The notes beneath the pieces were generated by a model, which had not been told where the DNA came from, did no database searches, and saw nothing but the letters and a program-made list of their open reading frames with translations. From Sporosarcina oncorhynchi (GTDB taxonomy: Bacteria; Bacillota; Bacilli; Bacillales_A; Planococcaceae): a stretch of DNA of 64,000 nt. The stretch is from contig NZ_CP129118.1 in assembly GCF_033304615.1 (NCBI RefSeq), positions 1,980,001-2,044,000 of the forward strand, read 5' to 3'. The position numbers were made by a program, and so were the translations under genes. Positions 42,520 to 52,028 of the stretch are shown here, piece after piece; the first letter of the stretch is position 1, and each line of letters opens with the position of its first letter.

Positions 42520-42845
42520 ATGTACCCTCCTTCCAATGATGTCGGCATGGACCGCTATACTTAACTATATCGAAATTCGTCACTAATTTCTATAGATATA
42601 CCGAATTTCGACAAAAACAGAAAGTATATGTACTGCATATATAGCATCGTCCTATCTATAGTAAATCATTTCACTATGCCTTTTGTGAAGTTAAAGGGTC
42701 TTTTTTATGAACAATTTGTGAAATAGCGGTCCTAGACTCTCTTTTTGGTCGTTTACCGTTGTTTTTTCGCCATTTTTTCGCTATCATCGACGAACGGAGT
42801 CTTTTTGAAACATATATTTATCATCAATTAAAGAAGGTGTCTTTG
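42520..42845. promoter_or_regulatory. Divergent ctaB-ctaA control region with inverted repeat
   Basis: The gap holds no gene. Near ctaB, CGAAATTCG (42571-42579) and CGAATTTCG (42602-42610) form a 9-bp inverted repeat 22 bases apart. A minus-strand TATAGT (42565-42570) is a candidate -10 for ctaB, with a weak -35. Toward ctaA come two ResD-like boxes and a weak -10 TAGACT (42733-42738). Weak promoters beside such boxes suggest activation rather than constitutive expression. Confidence 0.45.
42682..42723 (+). promoter_or_regulatory. Tandem ResD-like boxes ahead of ctaA
   Basis: TTTGTGAAG (42682-42690) and TTTGTGAAA (42715-42723) are each one base away from the ResD consensus TTTGTGAAT and lie 33 bases apart, about three helical turns. 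ResDE activates ctaA and other respiration genes in B. subtilis. The sites are seen directly; the regulator is inferred. Confidence 0.55.
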
Positions 42846-43754
42846 TTGCGCTACAATAAATATTTGAAATGGTTTGGTGTCGCTTCAACAATCGGTATGT
42901 TATTAATTCTATTAGGCGGCGCTCTTGTCACAAAAACTGACAGCGGGATGGGGTGTGGAAGACATTGGCCAGGTTGTAATGGACAATTAATACCGGATGA
43001 AATCACCGCTGAAGTGCTAATCGAGTTTTCACACAGGCTCGTTACAGGAGCCGTTGGCATACTAATTGTCATTCTAGCAGTCTGGTCATGGAAAGCGATT
43101 GGCCATATTAGAGAAACAAAGCTTCTTTCATTCCTAGCCTTGTTCTTCTTAATACTTCAGGCATTGATCGGAGCGGCACAAGTTCTTTGGGGGCAAGGCG
43201 ATTTCATACTCGCCCTTCACTTCGGCATATCGCTCATATCGTTCTCTTCAGTTTTGTTGCTAACCTTGCTCGTCTTTGAAGTGGACAAGAAATACGATGC
43301 CGACAAGCTTAAAATCGGCAAAACGATGAAATTCCATACAATAGGTGTAACGATTTATTCATATATTGTTGTTTACTCGGGTGCGCTAGTAAGACATACC
43401 GAATCTGAATTGAGTTGTACAGATTGGCCAATGTGTCGCAACGGGGACTTCACATTACCTGCAAACTTCTGGGAATGGGTACAGATGGGCCACCGAACTG
43501 CAGCGGCTCTTATCTTCATCTGGCTCGGAATCATCGCGATACATGCATTCCGCAACTACAAGAACCAGCGTGTTATTTTCTGGGGATGGATAATTGCATT
43601 CGGACTAGTTAGCCTTCAAGTTATGTCAGGAGCAGTTGTTATTTTCACTAGGCTCAACCTATATATCGCATTGTTGCATTCCTTGTTCGTCACATTATTG
43701 TTCGGTCTGTTGACTTACATGGTGCTTCTCGTTTCGAGAAGCAAAAGAAAGTAA
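42846..43754 (+). CDS. ctaA: Haem A synthase
   Basis: CtaA (302 aa, eight spans) oxidises haem O to haem A for the caa3 oxidase. Motifs: LLGGALVTKTDSGMGCGRHWPGCNG (shown in part) with the paired cysteines, EFSHRLVTGAVG, ALHFGISLISF and the second half GALVRHTESELSC...MGHRTAAAL. The N-terminus begins at a TTG (42846 or 42843) behind GAAGG; an upstream frame reaches 42759 but has no ribosome site and is not conserved in the family. Confidence 0.93.
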   Translation: MRYNKYLKWFGVASTIGMLLILLGGALVTKTDSGMGCGRHWPGCNGQLIPDEITAEVLIEFSHRLVTGAVGILIVILAVWSWKAIGHIRETKLLSFLALFFLILQALIGAAQVLWGQGDFILALHFGISLISFSSVLLLTLLVFEVDKKYDADKLKIGKTMKFHTIGVTIYSYIVVYSGALVRHTESELSCTDWPMCRNGDFTLPANFWEWVQMGHRTAAALIFIWLGIIAIHAFRNYKNQRVIFWGWIIAFGLVSLQVMSGAVVIFTRLNLYIALLHSLFVTLLFGLLTYMVLLVSRSKRK

Positions 43755-43758
43755 AAAT

Positions 43759-43798
43759 AGAAGCTCCAGCGCAATCGTGCGCTGGAGCTTCTATTTTT
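43759..43798. terminator. Bidirectional terminator between ctaA and pycA
   Basis: Perfect 14-bp stem AGAAGCTCCAGCGC with its complement, loop AATCGT, then ATTTTTTT; convergent genes on either side. Confidence 0.88.
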
Positions 43799-46700
43799 TT
43801 AATGTTCTAGTTCCAAAAGAAGATCACCTGTTGAAATCGCTTCACCCATAGAGACATGAATCTCTTTCACAATTCCATCATATGGTGCTTGGATAGTCGT
43901 TTCCATTTTCATCGCTTCAGTGATGAGTAGATGTTCTCCCCTTCTAACTTTTGCTCCTCTTGAAACAGCTACTTTCAATACTGTACCAGGCATTGTCGCA
44001 GCAATATGGGAATCATTGGCCGGATCAGCCTTCTGCTTGCGTACAACATCCGATTCAACATTCATATCTTGAATGATTACTTCACGCGGTTGGCCATTCA
44101 TCTCAAAGTAAATGACTCTTGTTCCATCCGATTGCGGTTCGCCAATCGAAACCAGTTTGATAATGAGTGTCTTCCCTTTCTCAATTTCAACTTCAATTTC
44201 TTGACCGAGTCGCATTCCGAAAAGGAATTCCGGCGTATTGATGACAGAGATATTTCCAAACTCTTTCATCATCGTTGCATACTCTTCAAACACTTTTGGA
44301 TAAAGTGCATATGCCAATGCATCTTTCATTGTCGAAGGATGTGCCAGTAGCTCTTCCGTTTTAGTTAGTAACTGTTTGAAATCTACATCAGGCAACAACT
44401 CACCTGGACGAACAGTAATCGCCTTTCGCTCTTTCAAAATGACTTGTTGCAGTTCTATCGGGAAACCACCATAAGGCTGGCCGATATACCCCTCGAAAAA
44501 CTCGATAACCGATTCCGGAAAATCAATCGAAGCGCCACGCGTTATGACAGTCTCTTCATTCAAATCGTTTTGGACCATGAACAATGCCATATCGCCTACT
44601 ACCTTTGAAGAAGGTGTTACCTTAATTACGTCTCCGAAAAGCATATTCACACGTGAATACATACCTTTAACTTCTTCCCAACGATCCCCAAGTCCGACTG
44701 CTTTCGCTTGCTGTTGCAAGTTCGAATATTGACCCCCGGGCATTTCATGTACATATATTTCAGAATGAGGGCTATTCATACCACTTTCAAAGTGCTGATA
44801 ATATTTGCGGACATCTTCCCAGTAATAGGATAGTGATTCAAGTGATGAAACATCTGATCGCACTTGTCTTTTTCCATTTTGCAATGCATAGAATAAGGAG
44901 CTGGCAGATGGTTGAGATGTTAGACCCGCCATAGAGCCTAATGCAGTGTCTACGATATCGACTCCCGCCTCAACTGCTTTCGCATACATATAAATCCCAT
45001 TTCCGCTCGTATCATGCGAATGGAGATGAATCGGAATATCGACCATCGCTTTCAACTCAGATATGAGTCTATATGCAGCTTCCGGTTTTAAAAGCCCAGC
45101 CATATCTTTTAGTGCAAGTATATGCGCTCCAGAAGCTTCGAGCTCTTTCGCCATCGCTTTGTAGTAATCAACGGTGTACTTGGCGCGAGAATCATCCAGA
45201 ATGTCTCCTGTATAGCAGAGAGCTGCCTCAGCGACTTTTCCAGATTGACGTGTTGCATCAATTGCTACTTCCATTCCTTTAATCCAGTTTAAGCTATCAA
45301 AAATCCTGAATACATCAATTCCTGATTCAGCGGAAGTTTTTACGAATTCCCGAATCACATTGTCCGGATAATTAGAATAACCGACCGCATTTGCGCCGCG
45401 GAACAACATTTGCAATAAGACATTTGGAATTTGCTCACGGATTTTGATAAGTCTCTCCCACGGATCTTCTTTCAGAAACCGATAGGCAACATCGAACGTA
45501 GCTCCGCCCCACATTTCAAATGAAAACAAGTTGGGTAACAATCGCGCAGATTCAGAAGCGATGTGCAACATATCCGATGTGCGAACCCGCGTTGCAAGCA
45601 ATGATTGATGAGCGTCACGGAAGGTAGTATCTGTCAGTAGGACATCATCCTGTTCTTTAATCCACTGCACAAGTCCTTCTGGGCCTCTTTCATCTAATAT
45701 TTGTTTTGTTCCCGAGACCGGCGGCGATAATAAATCGATTGACGGCTTTCTCACAGTATTGAAAACAGGCTTCGCTTGTTTTCCGATGCCAGGGAATCCA
45801 TTGACAGTCACATTTCCGATATAATTCAGAATTTTAGTTCCACGGTCTTTCTTGACCGGAAATTCGAACAGTTCAGGCGTCGAATCGATAAAGCTCGTAT
45901 TATAGTTACCTGTAAGGAAATTTTCGTGCTTCACGACATTTTCGAGAAAAGGAATATTTGTCTTAATGCCTCTAATCCTGAATTCTTGCAAGTTTCTGTC
46001 CATTTTGGCTGCAGCATCGCGGAATGAAGTACCCCATGTAGACACTTTGACAAGAAGGGAATCGTAATAAGGTGTAATGACTGCGCCCTGGAATCCGTTG
46101 CCCGCATCGAGACGTACTCCGAAGCCGCCGCCTGACCGATAAACCATTAGTTTCCCAGTATCCGGCATAAAGTCATTCAATGGATCCTCAGTCGTTACAC
46201 GGGATTGAATAGCGTATCCGAAAAGAGGTAAATCTTTTTGTAACGGAATAGCTGAATCACCTTCGTGCAAATTCCCGCCATTGGCGATATGGATTTGCGC
46301 ATGGACAATATCCACACCCGTCACCATTTCAGTAATCGTATGCTCGACTTGGATCCGAGGATTCACTTCGATGAAATAGAATTTACCTTCCGAAACTAAA
46401 AATTCAACTGTACCTGCATTTATATAGGAGATATTTTTTGATAGTTTGACCGCCGCATCACAGATTTGGGTACGTAATTCTTCATTCAGTGAAATGGATG
46501 GTGCAATTTCCACTACTTTCTGATGACGGCGCTGTATTGAACAATCGCGTTCGTACAGGTGAATGACATTGCCGTATGTATCTCCAAGAATTTGGACCTC
46601 AATATGTTTTGGTTTGTCGATATACTTTTCAACATATACTTCAGCGGAACCGAAAGCGGATTTCGCTTCTGATCTGGCGCGTTCGAACGCTTCCAATACT

Positions 46701-47245
46701 TCTTCTGAGGAATTGACGATTCGCATACCGCGTCCGCCTCCACCAAGAGAAGCCTTGATGATGATTGGATAACCGTGCTCGTCACCGAAGGATGTTACTT
46801 CCGCAGCTGTTCCTACTGGTCCATCTGTACCTGGTATTACCGGTATACCCGCATTGATTGCCTGTGAACGTGCTTTCACTTTATCACCGAACATATCGAG
46901 ATGCTTTGATGTAGGACCAATGAAAATGATATCTTCTTCTTCCAGCCTTCTTGCAAACTCTTCATTTTCAGCAAGGAAACCATACCCCGGATGCACCGCA
47001 TTGGCTCCACTAGATTTGGCGATCGCAATAATCCCTTCTATGTCCAAATAAGCATCGATTGGTTTCTTCCCTTCACCAACTAGGTAAGATTCATCTGCTT
47101 TATAACGGTGGAACGAACCCCTATCTTCAGCTGAATAGATTCCAACAGTCGGAATTTCTAATTCTGTACACGCACGAAAAATACGTATGGCGATTTCACC
47201 ACGGTTTGCCACTAGGATTTTCTTGATACGACCCATTTCCACCAT
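43799..47245 (-). CDS. pycA: Pyruvate carboxylase
   Basis: 1148-residue biotin enzyme making oxaloacetate from pyruvate. Domains in order: biotin carboxylase (KKILVANRGEIAIRIFRAC, HPGYGFLAENEEFA, KASLGGGGRGMR, EVNPRIQVEHTITEM), carboxyltransferase from about residue 530 (LLTDTTFRDAHQSLLATRVR, metal-binding HLHSHDTSGNG), allosteric linker, and C-terminal biotinyl domain with EAMKMETTIQAP (Lys near 1112). ATG 47245 is seven bases from AAGGGTG and gives the family length. It follows ftsW, the B. subtilis order. Confidence 0.97.
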   Translation of the reverse strand: MVEMGRIKKILVANRGEIAIRIFRACTELEIPTVGIYSAEDRGSFHRYKADESYLVGEGKKPIDAYLDIEGIIAIAKSSGANAVHPGYGFLAENEEFARRLEEEDIIFIGPTSKHLDMFGDKVKARSQAINAGIPVIPGTDGPVGTAAEVTSFGDEHGYPIIIKASLGGGGRGMRIVNSSEEVLEAFERARSEAKSAFGSAEVYVEKYIDKPKHIEVQILGDTYGNVIHLYERDCSIQRRHQKVVEIAPSISLNEELRTQICDAAVKLSKNISYINAGTVEFLVSEGKFYFIEVNPRIQVEHTITEMVTGVDIVHAQIHIANGGNLHEGDSAIPLQKDLPLFGYAIQSRVTTEDPLNDFMPDTGKLMVYRSGGGFGVRLDAGNGFQGAVITPYYDSLLVKVSTWGTSFRDAAAKMDRNLQEFRIRGIKTNIPFLENVVKHENFLTGNYNTSFIDSTPELFEFPVKKDRGTKILNYIGNVTVNGFPGIGKQAKPVFNTVRKPSIDLLSPPVSGTKQILDERGPEGLVQWIKEQDDVLLTDTTFRDAHQSLLATRVRTSDMLHIASESARLLPNLFSFEMWGGATFDVAYRFLKEDPWERLIKIREQIPNVLLQMLFRGANAVGYSNYPDNVIREFVKTSAESGIDVFRIFDSLNWIKGMEVAIDATRQSGKVAEAALCYTGDILDDSRAKYTVDYYKAMAKELEASGAHILALKDMAGLLKPEAAYRLISELKAMVDIPIHLHSHDTSGNGIYMYAKAVEAGVDIVDTALGSMAGLTSQPSASSLFYALQNGKRQVRSDVSSLESLSYYWEDVRKYYQHFESGMNSPHSEIYVHEMPGGQYSNLQQQAKAVGLGDRWEEVKGMYSRVNMLFGDVIKVTPSSKVVGDMALFMVQNDLNEETVITRGASIDFPESVIEFFEGYIGQPYGGFPIELQQVILKERKAITVRPGELLPDVDFKQLLTKTEELLAHPSTMKDALAYALYPKVFEEYATMMKEFGNISVINTPEFLFGMRLGQEIEVEIEKGKTLIIKLVSIGEPQSDGTRVIYFEMNGQPREVIIQDMNVESDVVRKQKADPANDSHIAATMPGTVLKVAVSRGAKVRRGEHLLITEAMKMETTIQAPYDGIVKEIHVSMGEAISTGDLLLELEH

Positions 47246-47261
47246 CACTGCACACCCTTTT

Positions 47262-48425
47262 CTATTTATTCTTTTGGTATTTTGTGAACATTGACACATT
47301 CATCAATATTCCTAAAGCTAAAGATAACAGAATTAATGAAGTTCCGCCATAACTAATAAAGGGTAATGTAACACCTGTCAGCGGAATCAGTCCAGTCAAT
47401 CCGCCAACATTTACAAAAGTTTGAATGCCAATAACACTGCCAATTCCTGCAGCAAGCATCCTAGCTTGAGGATCTTTTGTATTCATGGCGATGTATAATG
47501 CCCGCATCACAATAAAACCTAATCCACCCAGGACGATGATCGACCCGAATATACCTGTCTCTTCGGATATGACGGCCAATATGACATCAGTTTGTGGTTC
47601 CGGCAAATAGCCCATTTTTTGAATCGAGTTGCCAAGCCCGAGCCCTTTCATTCCACCAGAACCGATGGCAATATAGCCGTTGGCAATCTGATAACCGGAG
47701 CCCAGCTCATATTCAAATGGATTGAGGAATGACAGAATCCGGCCTTGTCTTGAAGGTGTCATGATTGTATCCCATCCGACATACAGGATCGCTAGGCAGG
47801 CGAATAGCGCAATACTAACAATACCGCTGATTTTCAAAAAGGTTTTAAACATTATACCGCTTGCGGCTATGACTGCCAAAGCTGTCAAGATAATGATGAA
47901 AGAAGTTCCAATATCCGTTTCCATCATAATCAAACCGATTGCGACTACAAGGATTAAAACAGGTGGACCGATTGATTTATTGATGTAATTAATATTTCCA
48001 GTTTCGGATTTTTTCGCAAATACACTAGAGAAGTAAACAATGATGACGATCTTAGCTATCTCAGACGGCTGGATGCTTCCGAATCCCGGCATTTTGATCC
48101 AACTTTTCGCCCCGCCGACGTCAGTCCCTACAATATGGACAAGAACGAGCAGAACAAACATGACTACGATAGAAGAGATCATTAGTTTCTTTCTTTTATA
48201 GTTTTGAAACGGAAAGAAGGATGCCATCAAAAACACGGGAATCGAGACAGCCAGATTCTTCAACTGTTTATTGTAGAAGTAGTCTGAAGAATAGTCATAA
48301 CGATTTACGGCCACAACCATACTTGCACTATAAATCATTACTAACCCGAACAGACAGAGCACAGCATAAGTGATGAATAATGGGTAATCAAAATTCCTTA
48401 TCATTCTTTTAAAATAATTGCCCAT
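47262..48425 (-). CDS. ftsW: SEDS peptidoglycan polymerase FtsW
   Basis: 387-residue, ten-span SEDS glycosyltransferase. Motifs: IYSASMVVAVNRY near the first span, GGAKSWIKMPGFGSIQPSEIAKIV, the catalytic-Asp region METDIGTSF, YLPEPQTDVILAVISEE and PFISYGGTS. The location next to pycA and ylaN is that of ylaO/ftsW, the vegetative septal polymerase partner of PBP2B; the paralogue in the dcw cluster is SpoVE-like. ATG 48425 is eight bases from GAGG; an ATG at 48431 is too close. Confidence 0.93.
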   Translation of the reverse strand: MGNYFKRMIRNFDYPLFITYAVLCLFGLVMIYSASMVVAVNRYDYSSDYFYNKQLKNLAVSIPVFLMASFFPFQNYKRKKLMISSIVVMFVLLVLVHIVGTDVGGAKSWIKMPGFGSIQPSEIAKIVIIVYFSSVFAKKSETGNINYINKSIGPPVLILVVAIGLIMMETDIGTSFIIILTALAVIAASGIMFKTFLKISGIVSIALFACLAILYVGWDTIMTPSRQGRILSFLNPFEYELGSGYQIANGYIAIGSGGMKGLGLGNSIQKMGYLPEPQTDVILAVISEETGIFGSIIVLGGLGFIVMRALYIAMNTKDPQARMLAAGIGSVIGIQTFVNVGGLTGLIPLTGVTLPFISYGGTSLILLSLALGILMNVSMFTKYQKNK

Positions 48426-48455
48426 TGACATTACCTCTTCTTTGTTAAATAAAAA

Positions 48456-48485
48456 ACTCAAACCAATAGTGAGTTTGAGTCTTTT
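48456..48485 (-). terminator. Terminator between ylaN and ftsW
   Basis: On the minus strand ACTCAAAC pairs with GTTTGAGT (nine-base loop) and is followed by TTTTTTATTT. The T run ends only about 10 bases ahead of the ftsW ribosome site, so some read-through into ftsW is plausible. Confidence 0.6.
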
Positions 48486-48487
48486 GT

Positions 48488-48769
48488 TTATTTTTTTGTA
48501 GATAACTCATGCAAGATATTCATTTCCTTCTCAAGCAATGAGAGGATTTCCTTGCCTTTCATTCGTTCAATCAGACCAAGCTTGACAGCAAAATCTATCT
48601 CTCTCGATAAGCCATACATTTGTGTATCTAGCACTTCCTCATAGAGCGGACACTGAGGCATCGTCAAGTTATCCATTTGCACTTTTATGAGTTGCGCAAT
48701 TTTGTCTGCATCGGCTTGTAGTTGCTGAATCGCTTTTTCCTGATACGTTTCCTGTAACTCTATATCCAT
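48488..48769 (-). CDS. ylaN: YlaN family protein (UPF0358)
   Basis: 93-residue helical protein: [24 protein letters not shown] (shown in part), [37 protein letters not shown] region matches YlaN. In staphylococci YlaN binds ferrous iron and relieves Fur repression. ATG 48769 gives the family length; the ribosome site (GGGGG) is weak. Its promoter is at 48818-48846. Confidence 0.92.
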   Translation of the reverse strand: MDIELQETYQEKAIQQLQADADKIAQLIKVQMDNLTMPQCPLYEEVLDTQMYGLSREIDFAVKLGLIERMKGKEILSLLEKEMNILHELSTKK

Positions 48770-48817
48770 GAGGACGCCCCCATTCACCTATTATTCCTAC
48801 ATGGTGATTATGAATAA

Positions 48818-48846
48818 ATTGTATCTTTTGAGGAGATAAATTGCAA
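48818..48846 (-). promoter_or_regulatory. Sigma-A promoter of ylaN
   Basis: Minus-strand TTGCAA (48841-48846) and TACAAT (48818-48823) with a 17-base spacer, about 43 bases upstream of the ylaN ATG. Confidence 0.65.
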
Positions 48847-48959
48847 GTGTTTCCCTCCATCAAGGACACTAAGAAATCAATGACTTTCCACTTCCTATTG
48901 GAAGAGGTATACTAGTTACAAATAAAGAATGATCTAATCTTCCGTAGGAGGCTGTTATT

Positions 48960-49460
48960 TTGGAAACAATTATACCAATCAAAGGTAATGTAAAACACAT
49001 AATCACGCTGGATCCGACAGTTTGGATTTTTGATGACCGTAAGATTGATCTTGATACTTTTTTCATTGAAGAGCAAGTGCTCAGAGATGAAGATGAAGAA
49101 TATAAAGAGAATATGGGCAAGCATTGGTCGCGCGAAATTATGGAAGGGGCTACTTTTCCCCCAACATTGAAAACCGAGAAGAAATTCGACCGTAAGAAAC
49201 TGGTTTCAGGTACTTTTGCCATATCCCTCGATCAGTTCGTGAAAAATGCAATTCCTAAAGAAGATGCTACAACAATTACATTTACATCAGTTGACGGAAC
49301 GACGTATCCATACCCTCTCAGTCAACTTAAAGACTTTCTTTTTAAATTCAGCCAGGATGGAAAACCTCTAGCTGATGATGGACCGGTTCACTTGTTATTA
49401 AAAGACGGTTCAAATGCAGATAATCCGATCCGCTCCATCAACGGCATAACAATAGACTGA
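48960..49460 (+). CDS. Conserved hypothetical protein, YlaL position
   Basis: 166-residue soluble protein with no signal peptide. It starts at TTG 48960, eight bases after AGGAGG, with METIIPIKGNVKHIITLDP. The C-terminal part (FTSVDGTTYPYPLSQLKDF... GPVHLLLKDGSNADNPIRSI) faintly recalls the end of molybdopterin-oxidoreductase-type beta folds, but I see no cofactor residues. Gene order (ylaN, this gene, ylaI, ylaH, typA) suggests the ylaL homologue. Function unknown. Confidence 0.75.
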   Translation: METIIPIKGNVKHIITLDPTVWIFDDRKIDLDTFFIEEQVLRDEDEEYKENMGKHWSREIMEGATFPPTLKTEKKFDRKKLVSGTFAISLDQFVKNAIPKEDATTITFTSVDGTTYPYPLSQLKDFLFKFSQDGKPLADDGPVHLLLKDGSNADNPIRSINGITID

Positions 49461-49504
49461 ACGTTGCCATACAAAATTCAAATCGAATGGAAGGAGTTAA
49501 TCGT

Positions 49505-49708
49505 ATGCGTGTAAAATGTGTACTCTGTGACGAAATCGGAAGTCTATCAGATGATGATCCACTAGCAAAAAAGTTGAGAAACCACCTCATCAACACGTAT
49601 ATGTGTCCTGTCTGCCATGATAGAATCGAGGAGCTTACAAACTCCCGGGTCAACTCAGGAAAGTTCATCTTTCATCGAAGTTCCCATCCAGCCGAGGATG
49701 CTTTTTAA
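49505..49708 (+). CDS. ylaI: YlaI family zinc-ribbon protein (DUF2197)
   Basis: 67-residue protein with CVLC near residue 5 and CPVC near residue 34, a likely zinc ribbon, ending in SGKFIFHRSSHPAEDAF. Matches YlaI in size, cysteine spacing and position. Function unknown. ATG 49505 follows GGAAGGAG; an upstream in-frame ATG would have no ribosome site. Confidence 0.85.
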   Translation: MRVKCVLCDEIGSLSDDDPLAKKLRNHLINTYMCPVCHDRIEELTNSRVNSGKFIFHRSSHPAEDAF

Positions 49709-49722
49709 CTAAATAGACGCAA

Positions 49723-49752
49723 AAAACTCCGCTGTCAAACAGCGGAGTTTTC
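49723..49752. terminator. Bidirectional terminator between ylaI and ylaH
   Basis: Stem AAAACTCCGCTG with CAGCGGAGTTTT, loop TCAAA. The loop contains the ylaH stop codon and the right arm encodes its last residues, so terminator and coding end overlap. Confidence 0.8.
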
Positions 49753-50058
49753 TTTATGTTCATTCATCCTGCGGACTCTGTAGATGATTAATATCAGAGC
49801 CGCAACAATCAGACCTTCAACAATCGGAAGGAAGAATGCTAGGAATGTCAGAATCAGACATCCTATAAAGAGGAATGCGTAGATGATTACATTTTGCCAA
49901 AACTTTATTTTACGAGCAAACCCTAATTTATATACAAGAGCAGACATGAGAAACACAACAGCCAATAGAACATACCCAGCAGAAGTGAATGATGGCATCA
50001 CATCATAAATGAATCGTGCAATGCCCGACATCCTATCAAGTACATCTTCGCTTTTCAT
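49735..50058 (-). CDS. ylaH: YlaH-like membrane protein
   Basis: 107-residue protein with three spans: YVLLAVVFLMSALVYKLGF, VIIYAFLFIGCLILTFLAFFLP and EGLIVAALILIIYRV, then a short charged tail. It matches YlaH in size and place, 31 bases after typA on the same strand, so probably co-transcribed. Function unknown. Confidence 0.82.
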   Translation of the reverse strand: MKSEDVLDRMSGIARFIYDVMPSFTSAGYVLLAVVFLMSALVYKLGFARKIKFWQNVIIYAFLFIGCLILTFLAFFLPIVEGLIVAALILIIYRVRRMNEHKENSAV

Positions 50059-50089
50059 TCAACACATCCCTTTCAAATACGAGAATGGA

Positions 50090-51931
50090 TCACTCACCAA
50101 GTTTTTTCTTTTTTTGTACACGTTCACGTTCATTCTTATCAAGGACTTGCTTCCGTAAACGGATGGAAAGCGGTGTAACTTCACAATATTCATCATCGCC
50201 GAGATATTGCAACGCTTCTTCTAATGACAGAATACGCGGTTTCTTTGTTGTAACTGTTTGATCTTTCGTAGCAGATCGGACGTTTGTTGCATGTTTGATT
50301 TTTGTCAGGTTGATTGTCAAGTCAGTGTCACGGTTGTTTTCTCCTACAATCATACCCGCATAGATATCAGTTCCAGCTTCAACAAACATGACTCCGCGAT
50401 CTTCTAATTGCATGATACTATAACCAGTAACGGTACCTGTCTCCATAGAAACAAGAACACCATGGCGTCGTCCACCTAACTTACCTGATGCAACTGGCTT
50501 ATAGGAATCAAATGTATGGTTAATGATTCCGTAACCTCTTGTAAGCGTAAGGAAATCAGTCGAATAACCAATCAATCCACGAGCTGGAACTAGGAAGATT
50601 AAACGGACTTGTCCATTTCCATTGTTGATCATATCGATCATTTCACCTTTTCGATCACCCATAGACTCGATAATCGAGCCAGTATACTCTTCAGGAACAT
50701 CTATTTGGACACGTTCCACTGGTTCAGAACGCACGCCGTCGATTGTACGGATGATGACTTGAGGTTTCGATACTTGCAATTCGAATCCTTCACGGCGCAT
50801 ATTTTCGATTAAGATGGACAAATGTAATTCTCCCCGACCGGAAACGACCCATGCATCTGGAGAATCTGTCGGATCTACGCGTAAAGATACATCTGTTTGC
50901 AATTGTTGTTCGAGTCGTTCTTCAATCTTTCTAGAAGTCACCCATTTACCTTCTTTTCCAGCAAACGGACTATTGTTGACTAGGAAAGTCATTTGCAAAG
51001 TCGGCTCGTCGATGTGAAGTTCCGGTAATGCTTCTAGATGATCGACTGGGCATACCGTTTCACCAACGTCGATATTTTCCATTCCGGAAACAGCAATGAG
51101 ATCTCCGGCAAATGCTTCTTGGATTTCAATCCTTTTAAGCCCTAAGAAACCGTACATTTTTGAAACACGATAGTTCTTTGTGGAACCATCACGTTTAAGA
51201 ACGGACACTTGTTGGCCCACTTTCATCGTTCCGCGGAATACACGGCCAATCCCTATACGCCCTACATAATCGTTATAATCTAGTAGAGAAACTTGGAATT
51301 GCAATGGCTCATCGCGATTGTCGACCGGTGCAGGAATGTTTTCAATAATTGAATCGAACAACACTTCCAACGTTTCTTCTTGATCGGCAGGATTAGGTGA
51401 AAGGCTTGCAGTTCCATTGAATCCAGATGCATAAACTACAGGGAATTCTAACTGCTCATCATTCGCGTCCAATTCAATGAACAATTCAAGAACTTCGTCG
51501 ACTACTTCTTCCGGACGACCAAATTCGCGGTCGATTTTATTCACGACAACAATTGGTTTTAAGTTCGTTTCCAATGCCTTTTTCAAAACAAAACGTGTTT
51601 GTGGCATACATCCCTCAAAGGAGTCGACAACAAGAATAACACCATCAACCATTTTCAAAATACGTTCCACTTCCCCACCGAAATCGGCGTGACCCGGCGT
51701 ATCTAGAATGTTAATTTTAGTATCTTTGTATTCAATACCTGTATTTTTGGCAAGTATAGTGATTCCGCGTTCACGTTCTAAGTCGTTTGAGTCCATTGCA
51801 CGATCTTCTACATGTTCATTAGATCTAAATATCCCTGATTGCTTTAAAAGCTGATCAACTAGCGTTGTTTTTCCGTGGTCAACGTGGGCGATGATCGCAA
51901 TATTTCGTAAGTCGTTTCGTGTATTTGTCAT
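50090..51931 (-). CDS. typA: Translational GTPase TypA/BipA
   Basis: 613-residue ribosome-binding GTPase involved in 50S assembly and stress or cold adaptation. Order: G domain with IAHVDHGKTTLVDQLL near residue 14, ERGITI, DTPGHADFGGEVER near 75 and NKIDR near 130; domain II; EF-G-like domains III and V (RGELHLSILIENMRREGFEL); and the TypA-specific C-terminal region (LGGRRHGVLVSMETG). GGAGTG precedes the ATG. Confidence 0.97.
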   Translation of the reverse strand: MTNTRNDLRNIAIIAHVDHGKTTLVDQLLKQSGIFRSNEHVEDRAMDSNDLERERGITILAKNTGIEYKDTKINILDTPGHADFGGEVERILKMVDGVILVVDSFEGCMPQTRFVLKKALETNLKPIVVVNKIDREFGRPEEVVDEVLELFIELDANDEQLEFPVVYASGFNGTASLSPNPADQEETLEVLFDSIIENIPAPVDNRDEPLQFQVSLLDYNDYVGRIGIGRVFRGTMKVGQQVSVLKRDGSTKNYRVSKMYGFLGLKRIEIQEAFAGDLIAVSGMENIDVGETVCPVDHLEALPELHIDEPTLQMTFLVNNSPFAGKEGKWVTSRKIEERLEQQLQTDVSLRVDPTDSPDAWVVSGRGELHLSILIENMRREGFELQVSKPQVIIRTIDGVRSEPVERVQIDVPEEYTGSIIESMGDRKGEMIDMINNGNGQVRLIFLVPARGLIGYSTDFLTLTRGYGIINHTFDSYKPVASGKLGGRRHGVLVSMETGTVTGYSIMQLEDRGVMFVEAGTDIYAGMIVGENNRDTDLTINLTKIKHATNVRSATKDQTVTTKKPRILSLEEALQYLGDDEYCEVTPLSIRLRKQVLDKNERERVQKKKKLGE

Positions 51932-52028
51932 GTTTTCACTCCGTTATCTTTTATCAGATGATTAACTGTGTTATTATAGCACATGAGAACGATATAAAAA
52001 AACATTTTATTTGAAAGAAGGTACATTT

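Noticed and set aside
42759..42845. ctaA extended to 42759
   Set aside because: No ribosome site there, and homologous haem A synthases begin close to the TTG at 42846.
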